A stretch of DNA of 64,000 bases from Paraconiothyrium sp. Pb-2020 (Eukaryota > Ascomycota > Dothideomycetes > Pleosporales > Didymosphaeriaceae), in the NCBI GenBank assembly GCA_022419385.1, contig JAJUBI010000005.1, forward strand, positions 4,402,001 to 4,466,000. The letters run 5' to 3'. The position numbers and the translations under genes are program-made. Below the pieces are notes generated by a model, which did no database searches, was not told the DNA's origin, and was given only the letters and a program-made list of their open reading frames with translations. Numbering within the stretch: position 1 is the first letter of the stretch; each line of letters starts with the position of its first letter. Below, piece after piece: positions 1 to 11,130 of this stretch.

Positions 1-534
1 CTGAAGTCGGCATCTCTGTCCACACATGCACGTCGATGCAGGTTGGGCTGGATCCACCTCGTCGTGGGGGTATCTGCTGCCTTGGCTTCGATATTCTCCG
101 CAGGTACAGCATATCATTATGCAGCATGTTGATCTTCGCAGGAGAAGCACTCAGAATGCCTTGTTAATGTCGAACGCATTGTCCGAAGCCGAAGCGTTCA
201 TAATCCAGTAATACACTGCACGTCGGGCACCGACATGTCCGTTGATCGCTTGAGCAGCTTGGTAGTCCTACAAGTCTCTTTCATCGTAAAGGCTAGCAAC
301 TCGTGTCCTACAGGGTCTCAAAACCCCTTTCATAGTCCATTTTATTTGACGCGCAAGTTCCCGCTCTTTACCCAGCGAGGCGATCACTTGCAGGTTCCTC
401 TGTAGATGCATGGCCACGTGAACTAAGCTTTCCAGGGTCGCGCTTACCCCGCGACGCCTGTGTAACATGTGGCTGCGTGCCTGGCAATCCCCAAATCCAA
501 GCTCTCCACACCTTGTCACCAATGTCATCTCATC
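1..534. other. Non-coding left edge, upstream of tim17
   Basis: No supportable gene is seen here. Short open frames on both strands lack recognisable motifs or convincing splice structure. The stretch probably holds the 5' flank of tim17 and possibly the end of a neighbour cut by the window edge. Confidence 0.5.
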
Positions 535-1190
535 ATGGACCACTCTCGTGATCCTTGCCCGTGGGTTGCCCTCAATGACTTCGGTGGTGCATTCTGTATG
601 GGGGTATGTTGGCCTAACAGCTACGCTGGCCAATTACGTCATTGCGATGCTAACGATTCGTAGGCAGTGGGCGGAGCGATCTGGCATGGAGTGAAGGGCT
701 TCCGGTATGTTCTGCCCACGGAGTACAAGAGGTAGTGTAGATGTCGTTGCGCATACTGACCGCGATGTGTAAAGTAACTCACCCTACGGCGAGCGGCGCA
801 TCGGCGCGATCACGGCCATCAAAGCACGCGCACCCGTCCTCGGTGGGAACTTCGGCGTCTGGGGTGGACTATTCTCCACTTTTGACTGCGCTGTAAAAGG
901 CATCAGGTGCGCAACACACATGATGTCGATAAAATTGTGGTTCGCGAAGGTTGACGAGGTATAGAAAGAAAGAAGATCCCTGGAACGGTATCCTCGGCGG
1001 TTTCTGCACAGGTGCTGCCCTCGCTGTCCGAGGCGGTGCTAAAGCTATGAGAAATAACGCCATTGCTTGTGGTGTGCTCATTGGCGTTATCGAGGGTGTT
1101 GGAATCATGTTCGGACGGATGATGGCTGAGAATACACGGTTGGAGGCGCCTCCACCTCCACCGCAACAGCAGCAGGCAGCGATCGCCTGA
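535..1190 (+). CDS. tim17: Mitochondrial import inner membrane translocase subunit Tim17
   Basis: Channel subunit of the TIM23 complex, which moves presequence proteins across or into the mitochondrial inner membrane. Four exons (535-603, 664-704, 775-906, 965-1190) join in phase to a 155-residue protein, the usual Tim17 length. The N-terminus MDHSRDPCPWVALNDFGGAF is diagnostic, followed by the family blocks WHGVKGFRNSPYGERR, GGNFGVWGGLFSTFDCAVKG and KKEDPWNGILGGF. Four hydrophobic Gly-rich segments span about residues 16-135. The conserved cysteines near residues 8 and 77 form a redox-relevant disulfide in Tim17 proteins. The tail is a short Pro/Gln run, which is lineage variable. Introns are 60, 70 and 58 bp with GT-AG ends. 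The ATG at 535 is chosen because it begins the conserved N-terminus; the ATG at 522 is out of frame. Confidence 0.96.
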
Positions 1191-2527
1191 TTTAAGGCAG
1201 CACCATGAGAACACGACGGAATGGAAATGGCACAATTATCATACGTATTTGGAATGGTGTATCGAGTACGCGACTTCTAGTTTGGTCGCGCTTTTGAGAG
1301 AATTCGTTCCATCATTTGCAAGACTCGCTATGCGTATGTTGGTCACCTTAAAGTGCCCTCCTACTCTCCCCTCATAAACGATGAAATGCCTCACCCTTTA
1401 ATGTCCAAGCCATGCCCTCCTTATCCCATCGTCTTCGCTCTTGGGTGTCCCTGCACCGAACTCGAAAACGCTGTAACGGCAGTGTAAATTGTGGTGTGGT
1501 ATATGGTCAATAAATAATTTTATCTGAATATGTATTTCCATAAGAAGGATGGTAGGAAAGGGTCTAAGAGGAGGAGAAGAGGAAGACTGGTGGCGATGCA
1601 AATGCTGGGGAAGCTGTATATGTGAAGTATTCCATCGTAGCGGAAAGGACAACTGAGAAGCAAAGGAATGTAGAGGGCACGTTTGTTGTTTACACGCGCC
1701 CAACACTACTCAAATTTATATCAGGCAGTCTGTTTTAATGTCGAGTTGCACTTACTCCACGTTTGTTGCAGATACTTCATAGCATGTGATGTACAAGATA
1801 CAGACATGTTGCATCGGACTAAAGCCGACGCTCTTCAACTCGAAGACTATGTTGTGTGACATCTCGCGTACGGTTTTAGGATTGAGAAGCAACATGAAAT
1901 CTGTGAGTGGGATTACGTTCTTGTGAAAGGGGACTTCCTATCTTATCCCGCGCAGTATCCTGATGTAGCAAACGCTAAAAATACGTTATTAGCGTGATAA
2001 TGTACTGTCGGTAGCCTCAAAGCACTTTACGTCAGCCGAATAGGGAGTGCAAGGTGCTAGCCCGCAGTATCTCCGTCGTTTACTACCTTTACTTGAGTAA
2101 GTAAGTGAAGTATGGTCGGGCTTAGGTGTGACAGACTGCTTCTACTGTCTATCTAGACTCCCGCGGTACACCGAATATCCTTCCCTTCTACACTATACTA
2201 CTACAACTAGTTCACTGTGGACCCCCTCGACCCTTCTTGGCTCTTGTTGCTCCTCATATATCTCCTCAGTGTACGTGCTCTATGCCCGCTTCTATTGTTG
2301 GTCTACAACTAAGATAATGCCTGTCTCACTTCAAGGACAGTTACCAGGTCGAATCTGTTCTTGCCGTTCACTGGTTGAGTTCTGCCTAGCTCGCCCCTGC
2401 CCCAGCAACGAGCAGATTTTCGCTCCTGCCAGTCGACCCACGCCACCTTGAGAGATATAAAAGCGCTGACACCGCATCGACCTTCCAGAGCCAACTCACA
2501 GCACTTTCAGACAACACCACCATAAGC
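1191..2527. other. Intergenic, no gene seen
   Basis: About 1.3 kb between tim17 and the BTB-like gene. A 102-codon antisense frame (1398-1706) has no family resemblance and a Ser/His-rich composition typical of a chance frame. The distal end carries the promoter of the next gene. Confidence 0.5.
2456..2463 (+). promoter_or_regulatory. TATA box of the BTB-like gene
   Basis: TATAAAAG lies 65 bp before the chosen ATG at 2528, a normal core-promoter spacing with a short leader. It supports the start choice. Confidence 0.55.
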
Positions 2528-4102
2528 ATGAATCAGCCGCACGACGTGAAGATCGTGCTCAGTCATGACCGCAAATACCCTTTCCACGCAAGCACCCTAG
2601 CACGCAGCAGCGTCTTCTTTGCGGACCTACTCACGGAGCCTAGTGCCGCGAGACTTAGCAATAAAGCGAAGTATGCGGGCATCAGCACGCGCTGGCTCGT
2701 TGAGCTAGTGGAGCTGCCGACCTCCCACTATCCCGCCGGTCAGCTCAAACTTATCGTAAGTTGCGCTAGATGCACTGTATTGCGCCTGGAAGGATTGTAA
2801 ACGTTCTGGCTTGCCGACTGTTCTTCGCTAACAGCATGTTTGATAGGAGCTCAATTCTCATGGCGAGCGCGTGGACGGCTTTGCTGGCCGTGTCATGAAC
2901 GAGAACGGACGTGTACCGACTAAGATCTTTGAGAATTGGGAGCGCGTTCTCTATGCATTCTACGGCAAGGAGATCCGCATCGCTGACGATGACATGGGCG
3001 CTGCACTTGTGGACTGCATCGGTCTGATCGAGGTTGCGGAGTACCTTGGCTGTGTCGCCTTGATCGGTAGGTTCTTCTTTTTCTAAACTACTTCCTGGGT
3101 CAACACAGCACCATTAGCAGTAACTGGCTAACGGGCTTTTATCATCACAGGCAAAGCCGTGGAAGTCGCGCTTCTGAAGCACGGCCAGGCGCTCTTCCGT
3201 TCGATCCAGGCCAACCCGCAAGGATGGGCCAATATGAGTTTCCGCATCCAGTCCGAAGTGATCTTCCGCGAGTCCATCATTCACCTAGCGGGTCACTGGA
3301 ATTACTGGAAGAAGAATCGCAACGCGATTTTAGGACTGGCTAGGACCCCGGGTGCAAAGCAGCTGGCCGAAAAGTATCATCGCCGTCTCCTTGAGAGGTC
3401 TAGGGCACTGGAGGGTAAGCTGGCCTCGCACTACCCTGGTGACATCGCGGTGCCGAAGCCCAACGACATCCCTATCAAGGTATTGCTGCTGAGTCCAAGG
3501 TACATGATATATCAACTAACTTACCACAGCGCGAAGAGTATGCAAAGGACATCCTGATTTGGATGGCACTAGCCTGGTTCCGCCACTATTTCACGCAGCG
3601 CCTGATCGCCGACCGAGGCCACAACGCCGACGATGGCGGGTACGCACTGTACAAGGCCATTGGCACCGGCGGCGACGCCTACATGGACAAGTCCGTCATC
3701 TCACAGTTCCACACCATGTTCCCCATCACGAAGAAGGCCATCAACGTAATCGAGAACCACATTTGCGAACTCAAGGAGTGCATGTCTGATTGGGTTGAGA
3801 GGTCGAACCTCATGAAGAGCAATTGCCAGCTCAATATTGAGAAGTACCCGGTCGGCTACATGACCTGTGTTGAGTTCGAGAACGGCGACTTTCCTTGGCG
3901 GAAGGGTGAGCGGGAGGAGGCTATGGCGAGCAAGAAAGGCAAGCGTCCCGGAGGAAACGATATCGCGCAGCGCAATCTGGAAGCTGCCAAGCGGCACCAG
4001 GAGCAGCGCGAGATTAGCACGGACTCGGAAGATGTGGCGATCGACGAGGAAGAAGACGACGAGGAGCCAGTGCGCGCTCCTAAGCGTGGCCGACTCGCGT
4101 AG
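2528..4102 (+). CDS. BTB/POZ-like domain protein
   Basis: Four exons (2528-2755, 2847-3066, 3151-3479, 3530-4102) give 449 residues. The N-terminal part (DVKIVLSHDRKYPFHASTLA, then the serine-rich SSVFFADLL) resembles the BTB fold as found in a dothideomycete-type family. Further conserved blocks are GRVMNENGRVPTKIFENW, YAFYGKEIRI, GLIEVAEYLGC and FRSIQANPQGW. BTB domains mediate dimerisation or recruit cullin-3 ligases; the partner here is unknown. The C-terminus (about 400-449) is highly charged, with an acidic run and a KRGR-type basic end that could be a nuclear signal. All junctions keep phase. The molecular role is not established. Confidence 0.82.
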
Positions 4103-4367
4103 CTTCTGGCCGGCATCTTCCTGGTGTTTCCTCTTGGTATAGTTTGAGCTGTTAAGTTGTACCTCGCTGGAAGTTCAGCTGTTAGACTTTCTCGCAAAAA
4201 GACGGTCTTCTGGCGTTGGAACAGTTTGGCGTTAAAGGAAATTTGACTTTGTACAGTACAGCCTGGTGGTACTCTGGCCTCCCACTTAGGCCTTAATCTA
4301 CCTCCACCCTTGTGATATCCTCCTGCTCTTCGAAACCCATACACCCTCCATTCCTGCCATTCCCAGT

Positions 4368-4661
4368 TTACTCGTCCTCGAATCCGCTCGGTCTTGGCCT
4401 TGGTCCCTTCGGTACTGCGCCCAATTAGCAAAACATCACACACAACTTCCTTCTATCCCACGCGCACGTACTCGGATATGTCTGCGGCACCTTTGCGATC
4501 CTCTCATAGCCTAGGTATTTCCTGGTCGGCACGACCACAGCGATAGTTCCCGGGCCCGCGAGGCCAACGCAGATGGAGTAGAAGTAGGCGGGCTTGTTCA
4601 CGGCCGCCCAGCGGAGGTAGCGGATTGGCTCCTTGAAGAAGAAGGGGGCAGCGGTGGACAT
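4368..4661 (-). CDS. nuo9.5: NADH:ubiquinone oxidoreductase 9.5 kDa subunit (complex I)
   Basis: Small accessory subunit of respiratory complex I with one transmembrane helix. Two exons (4661-4472, then 4414-4368) give 78 residues. The start block STAAPFFFKEPIRYLRWA and the membrane segment around residues 25-45 match the fungal family. The unspliced frame would end in an unrelated Cys-rich tail. A GTACGT donor right after codons for TYP and an acceptor after GCTAATTGGGCGCAG instead yield the family-like ending PKGPRPRPSGFEDE. The 57-bp intron is therefore well supported. The gene is divergent from wbp1, with 267 bp between the start codons. Confidence 0.9.
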
Positions 4662-4928
4662 TGTGGACTTCCATGGTATTAGCATTTTCCCTCAGTAATC
4701 AGGTATGTAGGGAAGCTTACAATATGTGTCCCGCGCAAATCGTGCTGTCGCAATGGCTTGAGCTTCACACTGACACTGGAGTGATGTTCGCGGTCGAAGC
4801 TTAGCTTCCCTCGGGCGCCACGTTTCTCCGCGCGCCGCGTGGGCCCGGCTTGGCAAACGCATACGTCTCCAATTGAGCTCCCGCCGCGTAACACGGTTGA
4901 CAAGCTTCCACTTCACCACAACGCAGAC
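4662..4928. promoter_or_regulatory. Shared divergent promoter region nuo9.5 / wbp1
   Basis: Only 267 bp separate the two start codons, so this interval must hold both core promoters. No clear TATA box or named factor site was recognised. Confidence 0.55.
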
Positions 4929-6583
4929 ATGAGGTGGTTATTTTCTTTCCTGCTGCTTGCCCTGCTGGGCGCGGTGCAGGCGCTGAGCTCCTCGGGGCAG
5001 AGATTGCTGGTTATTCTCGAAGAGGAGGCTGAGAAGGAGAAGTACAGTGTGTTGTTGGAGGACTTGTCGAGTATGTTCGATTTCTCTCTTAATGTCTGAA
5101 TATTTGAGCAGTGAGAGGTCATATGTATTGTCCTTGGAAGCTCCATTTTGTTGATTGGATTGAAGCTCAATTAAGATTGGGCCTCCTAAACGACCATCTT
5201 GCTCAGACTCGAGACGCATTCGAAGCTCACAATACTTCTTTACTCTCAATGGATTACTGACTATTAGATTAGGTCGAGGCTTCCACACGACAGTACAATC
5301 GCCTAAAGCGGATAAACTGTCGCTCTTCAGACATGGCGAACGCGCCTACGACCACGTAATCCTCCTTCCCGCCAAATCGAAAGGCCTCGGTCCCGCCCTC
5401 ACCGCGAATCAATTCCTCGACTTCATGAACAAGGAAGGAAATGTAATCGTTGCACTATCCAGTGAGCACGCTACGCCGTCTTCCGTTCAGTCGCTGCTTC
5501 TCGAACTCGACATCAACGTCCCGTCAGACAAGGGCGCTTTGGTAGTCGACCACTTCAACTACGATTCTACCTCCGCTGCGGATAAGCATGATGTTCTCTT
5601 GCTACCCTTTCCGAAGGCGATCAGGCCAGATGTCAAGAACTACTTTGCTGGTGAGGGGCTCATTGCGGTTCCCCGCGCTGTGGGCCAGACACTTGGCAAC
5701 AGCTCGCCGCTCATCCAGCCGATTCTCCGCGCTCCGAGCACTGCATACAGCTACAACCCCAAAGACGAAGCTGATGTTGCCGAGGACCCTTTCTCGACCG
5801 GCGAGCAGCTGAACATTGTTTCCTCGTTGCAGGCCCACAACTCAGCGCGCTTGACTGTCGTTGGTTCTTCGGAGCTGCTTCAAAACAAGTGGTTCGCAAA
5901 GAAGGCCACGCTCAATGGCCAGGCTGTCAAGACCGCCAACCGCGAATTCGTGCAGAAGGTCACTGCCTGGACGTTCAAAGAGACGGGTGTCCTGAAGATT
6001 GGCAAATTCTTGCATTACCACGACGAGGGTGTGAGCAAGAAACTAAATACCAGCCTTGCCGTCCCAGAGCACAACCCTAAGATCTACCGCGTCAAGGAGG
6101 ACGTCGTAAGTTATCCTCACCGACACCTATATACCTCTCAACCGGCACTAATCATCCACCTAGGCCTTCCAAGTCGAAGTTTCCGAATACGAAAGCGACC
6201 ATCTCGCGCCCTTTTTCCCCGCCGAAAACGATGCCCTTCAGCTCGAATTCAGCATGCTCTCCCCCTTCCACCGCCTCAACCTCACCCCCATCTCCCAAAC
6301 CGCAAACTCCACCATCTTCGGCGTCTCGTTCCGTACTCCCGACCAACATGGCATCTTCAACTTCCGTATCAACTACCGCCGCCCGTTCCTGTCCAACCTG
6401 GATGAGAAGAGGCAGGTCACGGTGCGTCACTTTGCGCACGATGAGTGGCCGAGGAGTTGGCAGATCAGCGGCGCGTGGGTCTGGATTGGGGGTATTTGGG
6501 TTACGGTTGTGGGATGGGTGGCTTTTGTGGCGTTGTGGTTGTATAGTGCGCCGACAGAGAGAAGCGTGAAGAAGACACAGTAG
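4929..6583 (+). CDS. wbp1: Oligosaccharyltransferase 48 kDa subunit WBP1/OST48
   Basis: Non-catalytic subunit of the ER oligosaccharyltransferase, which transfers the lipid-linked glycan to Asn-X-Ser/Thr sites. Three exons (4929-5070, 5273-6105, 6164-6583) give 464 residues, normal for the family. Residues 1-18 are a clear signal peptide (MRWLFSFLLLALLGAVQALS). Family blocks follow: KADKLSLFRHGERAYDH, LPAKSKGLGPALT, GNVIVALSS, EHNPKIYRVKEDV and FRINYRRPFLSNLDEKRQVT. The last 40 residues hold one membrane helix (WIGGIWVTVVGWVAFVALWL) and a short lysine-ended cytosolic tail. The first intron is 202 bp, longer than most here, but its phase and the resulting LEDLSSRGFH join are family-like. Confidence 0.95.
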
Positions 6584-7025
6584 ATGATATACATATGGAT
6601 GGATTATGATCTGAAACCACCGGCATGCACGTAGATGGAAAAGGAAGGACGGCAGAGGATAGCAAGTGATTCCCAAGCGGGTGATGCTGGAGATGAGGTG
6701 TATATTACATGGAGTTTAGGCATGTACGGGAAGATCAAAAGCGCAAGCGCGCGTTAGAGCTACTAAGGCGGGTGCCATACTATCTGCGATACGTGCTCTA
6801 TGTTCCAATACATAAATCGTGCAGCTACTTCAGCTTGAGGGCTTTGACGACTTTCAGGTTAGTATTTCTCGTATTTCTTCTGCGCGGCGATTCGTGGGCT
6901 GAACACTGGGTGTAACATACGGTCAGCCAATGTGGTGGCGAGCGCCCGCGCATGATCGCCACTTTGCTGCCTGTTCCTTTCTCTCCTCGAAGCTACTCAG
7001 CCTGGAAACTCCCACAAACCTCAAC
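6584..7025. other. Intergenic, no gene seen
   Basis: Contains the wbp1 3' flank and the promoter of the HET gene. Short frames here are not supported. Confidence 0.5.
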
Positions 7026-9158
7026 ATGTCGGAAAGTTCGCCATATGAGCCTCTCAATAAGGAAAAGAAGGAGGTCCGTGTCCTATACATTGAGGACTTC
7101 GTTTCTGGACAGCCTTACGGTTATGAAGAGCAGTGCATCTCTGGACGACTGGTGCACATCAGCCTTGCGGATGAACATCTGCCATATTATGCCCTTTCCT
7201 ATGTGTGGGGTGATCCAGCACCTGTTTCGGCGATCGTTCTATCTCAGGGAGAATGTATTCCCATAGCACGAAATCTTTTCGTCGCGCTTGGTGAGATACA
7301 AAGGAATAGATTCCTGCCTGTAGGTGTCGTATTCACCACTGGGCCTTCTCTTACCAATGGTTTGTAGGTCGGCACGCCCATCTGGACCGACGCCGTATGC
7401 ATCAATCAAAAAGACGTAGTAGAAAAGAGTTGGCAAGTTGCGCAGATGGGCGCTTTATACTCGGCAGCAGCAAAAACTCTCATCTACCCTGGAGCCCCTG
7501 GGGTAAACTCTCGTCAAACAATGCAATTTTTGAACGATGTTGGCGGTCAGGTGCTCGAGACCTGGAAAGATTCCCCGCGTCATGCCTGGCAGTCCATACC
7601 GATTGTGTATGAGATACAGAAGCACGTCAAACAATACGATCGTATACCAGAACATTTTAATATCAGGAAAACGATATGGAAACTTTGGGGTCGGCACCGT
7701 AAACGATCAGCTCTCCATCAGATCAACACGATTATGGGCTCTTCATCAAGCATCTCCTGGAATCATATGGTAGACTTTCTGCGCCTACCTTGGTGGAAAC
7801 GTGTTTGGGTCCTCCAGGAGCTGATGCTATCGAAATCACCCTGTTTCGTACATGGCGACCAAGTGGTTGCCGCCGAGCGTGTCTTTGCCTCTCTTCTTCT
7901 GATGGCACAGATTCAGTACTATTTCATCAGTTTATATGCAAGTCACTTGCCAGCCCCCCACACCACTCTATCGGATGTCACCATAATTAAGTGGATAGGG
8001 AGCGGACCTGATTTCGAGTTTTACCTTAGGAATGTGACCAATGCCCCAGCAGTCAGACTCCACACTCTTCAACGCGCGATCATTTCAGATCCTGGCGCTA
8101 TCCCTACTGGGATCGAAATCTGGACCCTGGGATCCGTACTGATGCATGTAAGGTTTCACGAAACGCCCAGTATGGAAGCGACCAACCCAGTAGACTATAT
8201 ATACGCATTACTAGGACTGGTATCGTCTTGGCCACTCCATCGAGCACCTCTGTCACCAGACTATTCTCTCAGTCCCTATGAGGTGTATTCTCAAACCGCG
8301 GTTCTGGTGTTGGAAACTAGAAGATTGACCACACGTACGTCCCTTCGACCAGCAACTCTTCCGAAGACACTTGTGGGTCTGGCATCATGGGTTCCTGACT
8401 GGTCCGCCGATTGGCCCGATATCGACGTCATGGAATTCGGTATTTTTGACAAAGTTGAGCAAAAGGTGCTATACAACATGTCACCTGACGGTCGGCATCT
8501 ACTCACGATATCTGGTTCCGGTTATGGATGTATACAGACGCTCGAAACCCTATTCAATGCTTTCCAAACCCCCAATGAGGATCTTGTCGGCAGTGCAGAA
8601 GCAATATACCAATGGCTGCGCTCGCTATATAGCTTTAAACCTGACATCTCGGCTTTGCCCAATTCAGGGATAGGGCTCAATCAGGACATGTTTGTAGTGT
8701 TGGCCTTGTCGCTTTGTTCGCGGATGGTCAGAGACGCTTATTTAGCACATTTGTCACCAAATCCTAACATCATTAATGGCAACAATAAGAGCCCAGTTTC
8801 CGGTTTGCGGATTCAACGACTGGAGGCGTTGTATACAGCGTTAAGGACAGCATTCAACATGAAGGGATACGGAAAAGAACCAAAAATTGCCCCCATTCTA
8901 CATGGTTACTTCGAATCAGCCGTCAAAGAACATTATCTAGAGAACACCATCATCCAGACAGACAACGGGTACATTGGCCTTACGAGGGACACGGTTCGCG
9001 AAGGGGATCTGCTAGTGCAATTCGACATTGACCTGGGCATACATTTCATTGTAAGACCTCAAGAAGATATGTACGAGCTGGTATCTATGGCATATGTACC
9101 ACAGCTCATCAGAGACCCGTCAATTCAAGGAAAAAGAATGGAGTTCACCCTATGCTGA
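7026..9158 (+). CDS. Heterokaryon incompatibility (HET) domain protein
   Basis: Two exons (7026-7319, 7368-9158) give 694 residues. The HET signature is clear: YYALSYVWGDP near residues 54-64, then PIWTDAVCINQKD just after the intron, the spaced QVAQMGALYSAA block, and VWVLQELMLS further on. HET domains are fungal relatives of TIR-type domains and are linked to non-self recognition and programmed cell death. The middle and C-terminal region (DYIYALLGLVSSWP, LVGLASWVPDWS) is the standard follow-on of large HET proteins. No other effector or repeat domain is visible. The ATG at 7026 begins a Ser/Glu-rich leader typical for the family; an upstream in-frame ATG near 6930 is possible but less likely. 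Confidence 0.9.
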
Positions 9159-10254
9159 TAATTATCTGGAAGGTACAAGCAATACTCATCATGGCACGTC
9201 CTCTTGTCGTTACGAGCTACGAGAGACGGGCGGCATCGGTCCTATTGTTGATCAAAAAGCCTGTACCGGCACCCTGTGGCCTACTTCGATGATAGCGAGC
9301 TATATGAAGCCTTCATTACATCCAAAACCGAACCCTGATGGAGTACCAGACGAACGAGCAACCTTTGTGCACCCGCTCAATGGCTTCAACCAAAGGCAGA
9401 CACCAATCGCATCATTGATTTCCCGTCCATGGCATTATCATCCGAAACCCTTTTCTCCAACGTAAGATTGTAGATCGACAAGCAAGCCTGCTGAAATACA
9501 AGAGAGAATACCTCAGCACGGCTTTTGGTAACGGTCTAATGGATGATCGACGGTGTTGAAAAGGCTGATGGTGAAGGCCCGGGGCTTTGGCGACCTGACA
9601 ATGTGATTTTGGATAGGTGTGGAAGGAGTAGGCGGTGTTTCACCGGGATAGATTATTGGAGAAGGCACGCAACTTGCCTTGATTGCCATCGGCCAACTGG
9701 GGGTGACGAGTGTATGACGGTGAGTGTACCTGTGGTAGGTGCTTCGCATGGGTTGACAGCAGTGTTCAATGTTTGTACATTCACGTTGAAGGCGACATAT
9801 AAAGGGAAGTACACTCCTATTGATTCACTAAATCGTTATTTGGCCTGCGCTAGAATGGCACATAGTCCGATTTCAGATGATTACGTACCGCGTGCAAATT
9901 GTCCGGCCTGCTCAGGTTGTACATGTGCAAGCCTTGGAGAATCTTTGTCGCCATCCCAAGCCATATTGTGACGAAAGTTTCGTTGTCGTGACGAAGAAGC
10001 CTTATAGCCTGTATAATTTTAAAGCATCCATTGAGTTGTAGGGAGGCCGGCAATACGAGGCTGAGGATACCTGCACACCATCTCTTAAGCGAGGCGATCG
10101 AGGCGGCTCTTACAGCCTTGCCGGACCAGCCTCGCGCAGCATATAAGACATTCAGCCTGCCCCAGGCAAGAAGCTCAGCCCAATAGCTTATACTGTAACT
10201 GTATACTTCTCCATCGCCGAGTTTTGAGACCCAGTCAAACGTCACGTTGTCACC
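9159..10254. other. Intergenic, no gene seen
   Basis: About 1.1 kb with two medium frames (9094-9465 and 9543-9971, +) that show no family resemblance. A TATA-like TATAAGA near 10141 precedes the small ORF at 10255. Confidence 0.45.
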
Positions 10255-10548
10255 ATGTCATCACCCACATCTTCACCTTCCGGTGTACGGCCACCGAAGC
10301 GCAGCCATACTGGGGCGACAGGTTCCTCAAAAGCCTTCACACCCCCAGCACGTGCACCAAGCTTCGCAATTTTCTCCAGGAACAAGAACAAGAAAAAGCT
10401 GAAGTCCGCGAGCGTATCTAGCTATCGGTTGGAGACGGACGACAAAAGAACTCAGTTGGAGGAATGGTTAATAAGCAGATTTGGCGTGAGCAAGGCAGAA
10501 CTGAACCTGGAACTCGTACGGGCAGTGTCCGGTCCTAAGGCGTCGTAG
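10255..10548 (+). CDS. Possible small protein, function unknown
   Basis: A 97-codon single-exon frame starts in a good context (CACC-ATG). It has a Ser/Pro-rich N-terminus, a basic centre (NKNKKKLK near residues 43-50) and a helix-prone C-terminus ending in VSGPKAS. No family is recognised. It could be a real short gene, an exon of something larger, or chance. Confidence 0.33.
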   Translation: MSSPTSSPSGVRPPKRSHTGATGSSKAFTPPARAPSFAIFSRNKNKKKLKSASVSSYRLETDDKRTQLEEWLISRFGVSKAELNLELVRAVSGPKAS

Positions 10549-11130
10549 GCTGATGGTGCGAGCAGAGACGCGATTTCTACATATTTAAAATCCCGGAACA
10601 GGATAACGTGACAGAAGTAAGTCCATCGGTAGGGGCTTTGGTTTTGGGGCTGATCTTGAAACAGGATGACGAGAGGGCTGTTGAAGACATGCGAGACTGA
10701 GGAAGGCATTGGGGGCGCACTAAGCGGGGTGGAGAATCGCATCGACCCGCCAATCCGGAGATACTGCTCCCTAGCATAATAAATGAGCTTGTACCAATCC
10801 ATCGCGCCTAACTTGCGACGAAAACACTGTTGCCTAGAATGCTTGGTGTCGCAAGGCTGCCAAATACGCAAGTGTTGCCCTCATGCGCCCTGATGGAGTT
10901 CGCCTACATGGGTGGCTTTGAGGCGTGCTCAGCCGCACCGCAGTTCAAGTTCCGTTGTCGTGCAGCTTGCGAGACCATGTCACCGGACACGGTTTGAAGG
11001 CTTAGATGGTAGCCTCGGCGGCAACACTTATCGACACTGCATTCTCTAGTGCCAATGAGGAGACATCGGGAGCTGGAACGTCTTAAGCGTGCTTGCCCAG
11101 TGGGCATTCGCATCGACGTCTGACTTCAAG
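10549..11130. other. Intergenic, no gene seen
   Basis: Promoter-side sequence of the CorA-like gene. Antisense frames here overlap the small ORF and lack support. Confidence 0.45.

Noticed and set aside
3856..4443. 195-codon minus-strand frame
   Set aside because: It lies antisense to the last BTB-gene exon and overlaps the nuo9.5 intron and second exon in another frame. Composition is Arg/Ser-rich with no family.
6152..6676. 174-codon minus-strand frame
   Set aside because: Antisense shadow of the last wbp1 exon, with no motif.
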